64,000 nucleotides of DNA from positions 10,367,928 through 10,431,927 of the forward strand of contig NC_035168.2 in the NCBI RefSeq assembly GCF_001659605.2, given 5' to 3'. Position numbers and translations under genes: made by a program. Positions 9,521 through 20,607 of the stretch are shown here, piece by piece; the stretch's first letter is position 1; every line of letters begins with the position of its first letter. The notes beneath the pieces are model-generated. The model was not told where the DNA came from and searched no databases. It saw only the letters and a program-made list of their open reading frames with translations. The DNA is from Manihot esculenta. Its lineage: Eukaryota; Streptophyta; Magnoliopsida; Malpighiales; Euphorbiaceae.

Positions 9521-12500
9521 TGTAACAGCCCGGAAACCGGTACACCTCTAGCAACGGCCCGACCTGCTCGGCGCTAGGATTCGGATCGGCTTAAGGCCGC
9601 CGGAACCCGTAGCAAGCCTGCTAAACATCCTGAACTTTAGGTATAATCCCGTGCATGATCAAACTTTTTCATAAAACTTAAGCCTTGGTCTCATAAAAAC
9701 CTTTAAACTTGTTTTCATTTCCTTAGCTTGACCTATGCATGAAAACATAGAACCACCTACCAAAAGGGGCATCAAGCTTTCTTTAAAACATATCCGCTTT
9801 GGGTCAAGGGATTTGATACCCTTTCTTCCCTCACGGGCCATTCAAATCTCATATAACTTGAAAACATTCTTAAAACATTTCTTTAACTTTCATATTGATC
9901 ATGCAAAACCAAGGGATTTACCAACACTCTAGGCAAAGCACAATTCTATACATCTCAAGCATATACTTTTCTTAACTTGGCTCTAACTCATCACATTAAA
10001 CTCGTTACTCTTACCATTCATATCCTTTACATACATAAGGACCATACAACAAGTCCATCTATCATCATGTCCACAACTAAGCTATTACATAGCATTACAT
10101 AACATATCATCTCTTTACAACTTACATTACATAACTATCACTATCTCCATAAACATATACATATAAACATCTCTTAAACATAAACAAAAACAGCTAAGCT
10201 ATTACAACCAAACATGGCAACCCATGCTTGAACCTCTTCTATCCCATAGCTCTTTCTGACTTACTCTGGCTTACTTACTCTGGCCCTGCAAAACTGGGGT
10301 TAAGGGGATGGGGTGAGCTACAAGAGCCCAGTGAGTAGAAACAGAGAAAAACAGTTCATTATTATTAGGGAAAATTACTTTGTAGTCCCTGAGGTTTAAC
10401 GTAATTAACACTTCTGTCCCTCTATTTTGGCGACCCAACACTTAAGTCCCTCACTTTCTTTTCTGTCCAACTTCGTAGTCCTTCCGTCCAAAATAGCCGT
10501 TTGGGACACGTAAATTGACAAAATTAACCTTCTTCTTCTTCTTCTTCTTTCTTTTTCTGCAACTTCTTCTTCTTCTTCTTCTTTCTTCTTCTTCTTCTTC
10601 TTTCTTCTTCTTTCTTCTTCTTTCTTCTTCTTCTTCTTCTTCTTCTTCTTCCTACTCTTTCTGCAGCAGCTTCTTCTTCTTCTTCTTCTTTCTTCTTCTT
10701 CTTCTTCTTCTTTCTTCTTCTTCTTCTTCTTCTTCCTACTCTTTCTGCAGCAGCTTCTTCTTCTTCTTTCTTCTTCTTCTTCTTCTTCTTCTTCTTCTTC
10801 TTCTTCTTCTTCTTCTTCTTCTTCTTCTTCTTCTTCTTCTTCTGCAACTGGAGAGAGAAAGCATGGAAGAGAAACAAAAGAAATTTCACATTAAGAGAAG
10901 GGTATTTCTGGAAAAAATTATCACCTCTCACTTTTGACTCTTTGACCAAACGATTTAAATGGACGGAAGGACTACGAATTTGGACGGAATAGAAAGTGAG
11001 GGACTTAAGTGTTGAGTCGCCAAAATAGAGGGACAGAAGTGTTAATTACGTTAAACCTCAGGGACTAAAAAGTAAATTTCCCTTATTATTATTATTATTA
11101 TTTAGTTTCTCCATTTTTAGGTGTATTATTATTCATTCAATTACTTCATTCCCTTTTATTTCATGCTTTCATGAAATGCGTCATAACACAGAGAAATCAC
11201 ATACTTTTTCCGTCTCGGGGTCACACAATCATACATTCCCCACGGAACCTGGTTTCTGAGAGTCCTCATAAAATGCTAGCATCCTTCCTCTCAGAGGATG
11301 GACATGACCTCAAAAATACCCTCTGTCGGTGCCCGGCTCCCCCATAGGAGCTCACAAAGGCCTGAAACATACATGACATGGTGTTTGGTCCACAGAGAGC
11401 TCACAAGGACTTTCCTACATGTACTTTTCCGGCTCCCAAAGGACTAAACAAGACTCGTGACAGATATGGGCTATTGAAGTCGCCTCGGTCCACCCTTTCA
11501 GAAACAACATCAAATAATGCAATGCGTCACCTTCGTGAAACTAGTGCAAACATCCTATTACATATAAACATGATGCATGCATATGCTTTAGGCATTGAAT
11601 TCTTTAAATTAAAAGATGCATTAAACATTGGATTTTCTCAAAGTAAAAGATTGAGTTAGTTCTACTCACCTGAAGCCACTGCTCAACAAACTCAGGGTCA
11701 ACTAGCACTGAAGCTAGACACCTCTCCTCAGGTCCAATCCTACACAGATGGACTCACATGAGGTACTAAACACATTCTAACAACTCATAAGAAACTCCCC
11801 AAAAACCCCTCTAAACATCACTGAAACATGCATAGAAAACAGCCATGAAAAGGCTGGACAGGCACTTTCGGCGGCACCTTCGGCGGCCGAACCCTCACTC
11901 CAGAGACGAAAGTCAGGCACTTTCGGCGGCCGAACATTTCCTTCGGCGGCCGAAAGTCTGCTTTCAAGCCACAACTCAACTTTCGGGGGCAAGGTTAGGC
12001 GGCCAAACCATGCATCCACAGGCACGTTCGGCGGCCGAAACCACCTTCGGCGGCCGAACCTGGGTTCATCAGAACTCAGCCTTTGCACACCAGCCTCCAA
12101 AACCTTCCAAAACACCCCAAACCTCACATACTCTCTCCCAAGCATGCATACACACTCCCACAAGCATAGAGAGCAAAGAAACTAACTTAAACTCCTCAAC
12201 ACATCATCACATAACATACATTGGCACAAAACCCACATAATCCTTAAACATGCATATCTACCCATTCTAACATAAAACCTTCATAAAACTTACTTAAAAC
12301 TTCATGAAAACTCAAGGGAAACTAAGATCTACACTTACCTCTTGAAGATCGAGGGTTGTGTGATCTCTAACTCGGAGGTGTGGAGAATCCAAGCTCCAAA
12401 AGCTCCAAGCTCCCAAAACTCCTTTCAAGCTTTAAATCTTCAAACACAAGGGTAGAAATCATGAAAAACTTGAGAGATGGGTAGAGAAAACACAAAAACG

Positions 12501-12946
12501 ACCAAAGGAAGGCATAAACTCACCTGAGCTCGAGAATGGGGAGAAAACTCGCCCATTTCCGATCTGAGGGCCTTTTATAGGTGGCCTGGTCGAAGACCTT
12601 CGGCAGCCTAACGTGCCCCCTAAACTCATGCAAGTTCGGCGGCCGAACCTCACTTTCGGCGGCCGAACCTTGGCTCGTTCAAACAAGACTTTCGGAGGCC
12701 AAAGGCGCTCCCGAAGCCTTTCCATGTTCGGCGGCCGAACTTCACTTTCGGCGGCCGAACCTGGCAAACGCCTCCTTGGTCTTTCTCTTCAAAAACTCAA
12801 CTCTTTTCTATTTAAAATCATAAAACACTTAAAAATATTTTAGAAAACCTTTCCTTTACCCTTGCTCTACCCTCCAAAGAGGATCCGACACCCGAGATTC
12901 CACCGGACGGTAGGAATTCCGATGTCTGAACGAGCGGGGTCTTACA
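9521..12946 (-). repeat. 3' LTR of element E, enlarged by a MITE
   Basis: It begins TGTAACAGCCCGGAAACC and ends GCGGGGTCTTACA. The MITE occupies 10368-11082. The minus strand has a TATA box (12573-12579), splice donor (12337-12338) and TTCGGCGGCCGAA dyads at about 11880-12060 and 12640-12765. This LTR is a subfamily distinct from those of D, F, G and H, which begin TGTAACGACCCG or similar. Confidence 0.93.
10368..11082. mobile_element. Mutator-type MITE with long terminal inverted repeats
   Basis: The 715-bp insertion has terminal inverted repeats of about 120 bp, starting GGGAAAATTACTTTGTAGTC on the left and ending in the near-exact complement on the right. It is flanked by the 9-bp duplication TTATTATTA (10359-10367 and 11083-11091). 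The other LTR of E has the empty site. Nine-bp duplications and long inverted repeats point to the Mutator superfamily. The middle is a (TTC)n tract (about 10530-10842); long open frames there encode only Ser/Leu/Phe or Lys/Glu runs. No transposase is present. Confidence 0.92.
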
Positions 12947-12984
12947 TTCTTCCCCCCTTACAGAACATTCGTCCCCGAATGTTC
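12947..12984 (-). promoter_or_regulatory. Polypurine tract and perfect hairpin, element E
   Basis: On the minus strand, TAAGGGGGGAAGAA abuts the LTR. The inverted repeat GAACATTCG / CGAATGTTC (loop of 4 nt) at 12963-12984 is perfect, although neighbouring pol sequence has been lost from this element. Confidence 0.85.
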
Positions 12985-13670
12985 AAAACACAAACAAACA
13001 ATCAAAACCTCAAACTTGCGCTTGAACGCCACAAGCTTCTGCTGCGCTACTCTGATCCTTCTCTTCTCTTCCTTCACTGATCTTGCTCTTCTCTTCTGCT
13101 CTCTTTTCTACTCTTACTCTTCTCTGCTAGACTCTTACTCTCTGCAGGTACCATCCCGAAAGGAAAGAGAGAAATGGTTATGGGTACCAAGCACCACCTC
13201 TAAACCAAACTCTACCTCCCTGACCGATGGTAAACCTGACACTAGCCTGGAACCTCTGAACACTCGCTCTATCTATGGCACTAGGGCTGGTTCCTAGACC
13301 TGCCCGCTCAGCTCACAAACCCGAGCTAGAACTCTCTTCTAACCACTCCTATACACTCTACGAGCTTGACAGCTGACATCAAACTTCTAGGCATCCTACA
13401 CGGTCCCCTCTGGAACCTACCTCGGATCCATCTTGAACTATGATCCTGACTACCTCGCGCTGCAGACGCAGATAGCATTAGCACCACAAGTAGAAAACCA
13501 ATCCATCCCCCGAATGACATCCAGACACTCAAGTCTAGGACCTCAAAATCGGGTGGAAGGCATCTACTCTCAATGACACTGGACTGATCCTCTGCTCAGA
13601 TGAATCCTACCCGGGTCTACTAACCCAAAGAGAACACTCTACACCCAGAAGCTATTAACTCAACCGTCAA
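12985..13670 (-). pseudogene. Protease remnant and 3' untranslated part of element E
   Basis: The minus-strand translation at 13326-13560 resembles the protease part of the related elements (a degenerate VWMSFGGWIGFLL in place of [14 protein letters not shown]), with stops and shifts. The stretch 12985-13325 is pyrimidine-rich on the plus strand and shows no recognisable domain. Confidence 0.55.
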
Positions 13671-13676
13671 AGGCTC

Positions 13677-14336
13677 CTAGAGCAACAACAGAAAAGGGAA
13701 ACACACTAGAGCACAAACACACACATCAGAACACGAACAAGTGAGCGTACCTGGCACCACTGTGTCCGATGTGTCTGCTCCCCTTCCTGGAACACTGGCT
13801 CGAGCCACCACACCTGCAGCTCGCTGCTGGGACCACACCCTCCTGGGCGCAGTAGGACATTCACGTGCGAAGTGCCCTTCCTGACCGCACCTGAAGCATG
13901 CCGTTGTCCCAACTCGACAAGGCCCTCTGTGCAACCTTCCGCACCTCAAACATCTTGTAGGACCTTGGCCAGAACTCGAGCCATCCTCAGCATCTAGCCT
14001 AAACCTCTTCCACAGCCTACCCTTCCTAGTCCTGCCCCATTGCTTAGGGGCTCTGGCTCTTCCCCACTTTCTACCTCTCTTGGTAGCTGTACTCAGCATG
14101 GAGGGATCAACTTCTCCTGAACTTGAACTCTTAGAATCCTTAGACTTTCTCATACTTTCCTCATCCATGTTCACTTGCAATCCTACATCCCTCCTCTGCA
14201 CCATAACTTCTCTGCTGACTTCTACAGACCTTTCAGGGTCTCTTGCTCTGTCATCTCCACCTGACCTTGCAAAGGGAAAAGGCTCACTTTCCCACTCAGA
14301 TGGATCTGACTCCATAGAGCTCCTAGCACCTTGCAT
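13677..14336 (-). CDS. Short gag (nucleocapsid-type) protein of element E
   Basis: The chosen ATG (14334-14336, MQGARSSMESDPSEW) is 10 nt after a predicted 3' splice site, the same arrangement as gag in elements D, F, G and J. The product would be 219 residues. Two zinc knuckles are visible, CLRCGRLHRGPC (CX2CX3HX3C) and [14 protein letters not shown] (CX2CX4HX4C). The capsid-like region found between N-terminus and zinc knuckles in the relatives (with [13 protein letters not shown]) is missing. It may bind packaged RNA or be only a relic; the open frame and youth of the element favour recent expression. Confidence 0.6.
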   Translation of the reverse strand: MQGARSSMESDPSEWESEPFPFARSGGDDRARDPERSVEVSREVMVQRRDVGLQVNMDEESMRKSKDSKSSSSGEVDPSMLSTATKRGRKWGRARAPKQWGRTRKGRLWKRFRLDAEDGSSSGQGPTRCLRCGRLHRGPCRVGTTACFRCGQEGHFARECPTAPRRVWSQQRAAGVVARASVPGRGADTSDTVVPGTLTCSCSDVCVCALVCFPFLLLL

Positions 14337-14792
14337 CTCAGCTTGTCTGAAACACAACAGGCACACAAGCACACATAAGCATCACATCATATCATGTGGT
14401 CCATGACAAACACATGAACTCACAACACATAGCATAGCATCATATCATATGGTCCACGTGATGAACACATGACCCCTCATGCAACATATATCATGGATGA
14501 ACCTGTCACCTACAGCCTACAACATAGCAGAACATGCCATGACCAACTGTGCCAAGGGCCACTCTTGGTCGCTCAGCTCATCTCATATCAGTACATATCA
14601 TGCCATTTCGCAGCTAAGGGACTAACAACATCCATAATACAACATAAATGCACATGCATCACACATGGCATTACACATCATCATACAAGACAGGACTCCT
14701 CATCCTATCCTAGTGGACATGATTTTCCTAGTGTGCTTGACCTTCTAGAACATCTATGAGCCCGACACTCTAGGTCCGACCATATGAACCTA

Positions 14793-14808
14793 GGGCTTTG
14801 ATACCAAC
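14793..14808 (-). other. Primer-binding site, element E
   Basis: The minus strand reads TTGGTATCAAAGCCCTA directly after the 5' LTR, complementary to the 3' end of initiator Met tRNA (TGGTATCAGAGC type) with one change. Confidence 0.85.
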
Positions 14809-17510
14809 TGTAACAGCCCGGAAACCGGTACACCTCTAGCAACGGCCCGACCTGCTCGGCGCTAGGATTCGGATCGGCTTAAGGCCGCCGGAACCCGTAG
14901 CAAGCCTGCTAAACATCCTGAACTTTAGGTATAATCCCGTGCATGATCAAACTTTTTCATAAAACTTAAGCCTTGGTCTCATAAAAACCTTTAAACTTGT
15001 TTTCATTTCCTTAGCTTGACCTATGCATGAAAACATAGAACCACCTACCAAAAGGGGCATCAAGCTTTCTTTAAAACATATCCGCTTTGGGTCAAGGGAT
15101 TTGATACCCTTTCTTCCCTCACGGGCCATTCAAATCTCATATAACTTGAAAACATTCTTAAAACATTTCTTTAACTTTCATATTGATCATGCAAAACCAA
15201 GGGATTTACCAACACTCTAGGCAAAGCACAATTCTATACATCTCAAGCATATACTTTTCTTAACTTGGCTCTAACTCATCACATTAAACTCGTTACTCTT
15301 ACCATTCATATCCTTTACATACATAAGGACCATACAACAAGTCCATCTATCATCATGTCCACAACTAAGCTATTACATAGCATTACATAACATATCATCT
15401 CTTTACAACTTACATTACATAACTATCACTATCTCCATAAACATATACATATAAACATCTCTTAAACATAAACAAAAACAGCTAAGCTATTACAACCAAA
15501 CATGGCAACCCATGCTTGAACCTCTTCTATCCCATAGCTCTTTCTGACTTACTCTGGCTTACTTACTCTGGCCCTGCAAAACTGGGGTTAAGGGGATGGG
15601 GTGAGCTACAAGAGCCCAGTGAGTAGAAACAGAGAAAAACAGTTCATTATTATTATTATTATTATTTAGTTTCTCCATTTTTAGGTGTATTATTATTCAT
15701 TCAATTACTTCATTCCCTTTTATTTCATGCTTTCATGAAATGCGTCATAACACAGAGAAATCACATACTTTTTCCGTCTCGGGGTCACACAATCATACAT
15801 TCCCCACGGAACCTGGTTTCTGAGAGTCCTCATAAAATGCTAGCATCCTTCCTCTCAGAGGATGGACATGACCTCAAAAATACCCTCTGTCGGTGCCCGG
15901 CTCCCCCATAGGAGCTCACAAAGGCCTGAAACATACATGACATGGTGTTTGGTCCACAGAGAGCTCACAAGGACTTTCCTACATGTACTTGTCCGGCTCC
16001 CAAAGGACTAAACAAGACTCGTGACAGATATGGGCTATTGAAGTCGCCTCGGTCCACCCTTTCAGAAACAACATCAAATAATGCAATGCGTCACCTTCGT
16101 GAAACTAGTGCAAACATCCTATTACATATAAACATGATGCATGCATATGCTTTAGGCATTGAATTCTTTAAATTAAAAGATGCATTAAACATTGGATTTT
16201 CTCAAAGTAAAAGATTGAGTTAGTTCTACTCACCTGAAGCCACTGCTCAACAAACTCAGGGTCAACTAGCACTGAAGCTAGACACCTCTCCTCAGGTCCA
16301 ATCCTACACAGATGGACTCACATGAGGTACTAAACACATTCTAACAACTCATAAGAAACTCCCCAAAAACCCCTCTAAACATCACTGAAACATGCATAGA
16401 AAACAGCCATGAAAAGGCTGGACAGGCACTTTCGGCGGCACCTTCGGCGGCCGAACCCTCACTCCAGAGACGAAAGTCAGGCACTTTCGGCGGCCGAACA
16501 TTTCCTTCGGCGGCCGAAAGTCTGCTTTCAAGCCACAACTCAACTTTCGGGGGCAAGGTTAGGCGGCCAAACCATGCATCCACAGGCACGTTCGGCGGCC
16601 GAAACCACCTTCGGCGGCCGAACCTGGGTTCATCAGAACTCAGCCTTTGCACACCAGCCTCCAAAACCTTCCAAAACACCCCAAACCTCACATACTCTCT
16701 CCCAAGCATGCATACACACTCCCACAAGCATAGAGAGCAAAGAAACTAACTTAAACTCCTCAACACATCATCACATAACATACATTGGCACAAAACCCAC
16801 ATAATCCTTAAACATGCATATCTACCCATTCTAACATAAAACCTTCATAAAACTTACTTAAAACTTCATGAAAACTCAAGGGAAACTAAGATCTACACTT
16901 ACCTCTTGAAGATCGAGGGTTGTGTGATCTCTAACTCGGAGGTGTGGAGAATCCAAGCTCCAAAAGCTCCAAGCTCCCAAAACTCCTTTCAAGCTTTAAA
17001 TCTTCAAACACAAGGGTAGAAATCATGAAAAACTTGAGAGATGGGTAGAGAAAACACAAAAACGACCAAAGGAAGGCATAAACTCACCTGAGCTCGAGAA
17101 TGGGGAGAAAACTCGCCCATTTCCGATCTGAGGGCCTTTTATAGGTGGCCTGGTCGAAGACCTTCGGCAGCCTAACGTGCCCCCTAAACTCATGCAAGTT
17201 CGGCGGCCGAACCTCACTTTTGGCGGCCGAACCTTGGCTCGTTCAAACAAGACTTTCGGAGGCCAAAGGCGCTCCCGAAGCCTTTCCATGTTCGGCGGCC
17301 GAACTTCACTTTCGGCGGCCGAACCTGGCAAACGCCTCCTTGGTCTTTCTCTTCAAAAACTCAACTCTTTTCTATTTAAAATCATAAAACACTTAAAAAT
17401 ATTTTAGAAAACCTTTCCTTTACCCTTGCTCTACCCTCCAAAGAGGATCCGACACCCGAGATTCCACCGGACGGTAGGAATTCCGATGTCTGAACGAGCG
17501 GGGTCTTACA
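14809..17510 (-). repeat. 5' LTR of element E (MITE-free)
   Basis: This is the empty-site copy: (ATT)7 at about 15647-15667 stands where the other LTR has the MITE. It carries a TATA box on the minus strand (17137-17143), splice donor GT (16901-16902) and the dyad clusters at about 16430-16625 and 17195-17330. The two differences I see from the 3' LTR are T/G near 11431/15991 and C/T near 12657/17221. Confidence 0.93.
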
Positions 17511-17515
17511 CGTGG

Positions 17516-20500
17516 AGCTAGCTTACCTTTCTTCCCAAAACAAATCACCCCTTTCATAGGAGACACCTTGAGCAACACCAAATCTCCCTCCTGAAACTCA
17601 ACATGCTTCCTGCGGACATCTGCATAACTCTTTTGCCGACTCACAGGAGTTTTGATCCTTTCTCTGATAATGGGCACTACTCTGCTGGTGATCTTTACTA
17701 GCTCAGGCCCTGCCAAGGCTCTTTCTCCAACTTCTTCCCAGCAGACAGGTGACCTGTACTTCCTTCCATACAAAGCTTCATATGGAGCCATCCCTATGCT
17801 AACATGATAGCTGTTATTGTAGGCGAACTCTACCAAAGGTAGATGCTGCCTCTAAGAACCGCCAAAATCTAGCACACACATTCTGAGCATATATTCATTT
17901 GTCTGGATGGTCCTCTCTTACTGTCCGTCCGTCTGAGGATGGAAAGCAGTGCTAAAGTCCAGCCTGGTACCCATAGCACTTTGCAGACTCCGCCAAAACC
18001 TAGAGGTGAACTGGGGTCCCCTATTTGACACTATTGAAATAGGAGCCCCATGCAGCCTGACCACTTCATCAACAAACACCTGCGCCAGTTTTTCCACAGA
18101 ATAGCCACTCCTGACAGGGATGAAGTGAGCAGATTTGGTCAGTCTGTCCATAATCACCCATATGGAGTCCAATCTGTTGGATGATGCCGGTAACCCCACC
18201 ACAAAATCCATAGCTATATTATCCCATTTCCATTCTGGAATCGGCAGTGGGTTAAGCATTCTAGCCGGCTTCTGATGTTCCAGTTTCACCCTCTGACATA
18301 CTTCGCAGGCGGACACAAACTGTGCCACTTCTCTCTTCATAGCTGGCTACCAATAAACTCTCTTTAGATCTTGATACATCTTGGTGGGTCCAGGGTGAAC
18401 ACTGTATCTAGCATTATGAGCTTCCCTCATAATGTCACCCTTCAGACTCACGTCATCTGGTACATATAACCTGTTCCCATAGTGGATGATCCCTTTGCTG
18501 TCAAATCTGAACTCTTCATTCTTGCCTAACTGAACAGTCCTGGCAATTTTCACTAACTCTGGGTCCTCATGCTGTTTCTGAGCCACCTGCTCCAGAAACA
18601 CGGGTGTGACTCTCATCTGAGCTATCAAAGCACCTGTACCAGACAACTCCAATTGTAGCCCTTCGTCGATGAGCTTATAGAATTCCCTCACCACCGGTCT
18701 CCTCTCTGCTGTGATATGGGATAGACTGCCAAGTGATTTCCGGCTTAGGGCATCCGCCACAACATTTGCCTTACTCGGATGGTACTGAATCTTGCAATCA
18801 TAGTCACTGAGCAGTTCTACCCATCTTCTTAGCCTCAGGTTCAACTCTCTCTGACTCAAGATGTACTGTAAGCTTTTATGATCTTTGAAAATCTCACATT
18901 TCACCCCATAAAGGTAATTCCTTCACATCTTGAGTGCAAAGATCACAGCTGCCATCTCCAGGTCATGTGTAGGATAATTCAACTCATGCTTCTTCAGCTG
19001 CCTAGAAGCATAAGCAATTACCCTCTCATTTTGCATCAACACAAAACCCAGTCCCACACGGGACGCATCACAAAACATTGTGAAGTCTTCATTACTGGTA
19101 GGCAGAGCTAATACCGGTGCTGACGTTAACCTTTTCTTCTGCTCTTCAAAGCTTTCCTCGCACTGATCAGACCACACAAACCTCTGATTCTTCTTGGTCA
19201 ATCTGGTCATAGGAGCGGCAATTTTAGAGAAGTCCTAAACGAACCTCCTGTAGTAACCTGCCAAACCCAAAAAGCTCTTGATCTCTGTTATTGTAGTGGG
19301 TCTGGGCCAGTTAGCTACAGCTTCTACCTTCTTGGGATCTACTTCAATTCCGAGTTCTGATACAACATGCCCCAAGAATGAGATGCTCCTCAACCAGAAA
19401 TCACACTTGGAGAACTTGGCATACAAGACGTGTTCCCTTAGGGTCTGCAAAACTAATCTCAGATGATGGGCATGCTCCTCTGCATTTCTGGAATATACTA
19501 AGATATCATCAATGAAGACAATAACAAAGTGATCCAGATACTGGCTAAACACTCTGTTCATGAGATCCATGAATGCTGCAGGGGCATTGGTTAGCCCAAA
19601 CGGCATTACTAGGAACTCATAATGCCCATATTTGGTCCTGAAAGCCGTCTTCGACACATCTTCTTCTCTGATTCTCAGCTGGTGGTACTTGGATCTCAAA
19701 TCTATCTTGGAGAAACAACCTACTCCTGCTAGCTGGTCAAATAGATCATTGATCCTAGGTAACGGATACTTGTTCTTGGTAGTGACTTTGTTCAACTGCC
19801 TGTAGTCGATACAAAGTCTCAAGGATCCATCCTTCTTCTTTACAAACAGCACTGGAGCACCCCAAGGTGAGGTACTCGGTCGGATGAAACCCTTGTCTAC
19901 CAACTCTTGCAACTGCTCCTTTAGCTCCTTCAGCTCTGCTAGTGCCATCCTGTAGGGAGGGATAGAGATTGGTCTGGTTCCAGGCATCAATTCTATTTCA
20001 AACTCTATCTCCCTAGCAGGTGGTAGTCCTGGAAGTTCTTCTGGGAAGACATCTGAAAACTCTCTGACCACGGGCACTGAGGCGGGCTCCCTAACCTGAC
20101 TATCAAGCTCTCTCACATGAGCTAGAAACCCCTAACAACCCCTCCTGAGCAACCTACAAGCCTGCAGGGCTGATATCAGACCTCTAGGCGTACCCTTCCT
20201 GTCTCCTCTAAAGACAACCTCTGACCCATCCTGATCTCTGAACCTGACTACCTTGTCTCTGCAGTCCAAGGTAGCACCATGAGCAGATAGCCAATCCATC
20301 CTAGAATGACATCAAAATCCGTCAAATCTAGAACCACAAGGTCGACTGAAAGGCATCTACTCTCAATAAACACTGGACTATACCGGCAGACTGACTCTGC
20401 CACTGATGGATCACACTTGGGTCCACTGACCCAGAGGGGACACTCTAACCCAGAGACTATCAAACCCAACCTTTCTACGGCTCTCGGAGCAACAAAAGAA

Positions 20501-20607
20501 TGAGATGCACCAGGGTCCATTAAAGCATACACATCTGAACAACCAATGATGAGATTACCTGACACCATGGTGTTGGATATGTTCGCCTCCTGTTGTGTCA
20601 TAGTGAA
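17516..20607 (-). pseudogene. Protease-RT-RNase H-integrase of element D, with stops
   Basis: Minus-strand reading from 20607 gives protease ([12 protein letters not shown]), RT (FIDDILVYS near 19495-19525), RNase H ([11 protein letters not shown] and a KDHKSLQY where relatives have TDHKSLQY) and integrase. The catalytic Asp segment SDRGPQF of relatives is SNRGPQF here. A one-base loss near 20293 shifts the frame in protease, and stops occur near 20133, 19234, 18912, 18345, 17917 and 17849. Most changes are TGG or CAG to a stop, as expected from cytosine deamination. It joins gag at 30549 and the integrase tail at 9520. Confidence 0.9.

Larger units (their letters stand above)
9521..17510 (-). 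mobile_element. Element E: young non-autonomous chromovirus derivative
   Basis: CGTGG is duplicated at 9516-9520 and 17511-17515. LTRs are 9521-12946 and 14809-17510. Without the MITE and its 9-bp duplication the two LTRs have exactly the same length, 2,702 bp, and I see only two base differences by eye. The internal region is only 1,862 bp and holds a primer site, a shortened gag with zinc knuckles, a decayed protease part, the hairpin and a polypurine tract. RT, RNase H and integrase are absent, so it needed proteins from other elements. Confidence 0.93.

Noticed and set aside
10515..10949. Open frames of 140 codons on both strands
   Set aside because: They are translations of the (TTC)n tract inside the MITE, giving runs of Ser, Leu, Phe or Lys, Glu; there is no domain or codon-use support.
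13016..13297. Plus-strand frame of 93 codons in element E
   Set aside because: It is antisense to the element and lies in its pyrimidine-rich 3' part; no recognisable domain.
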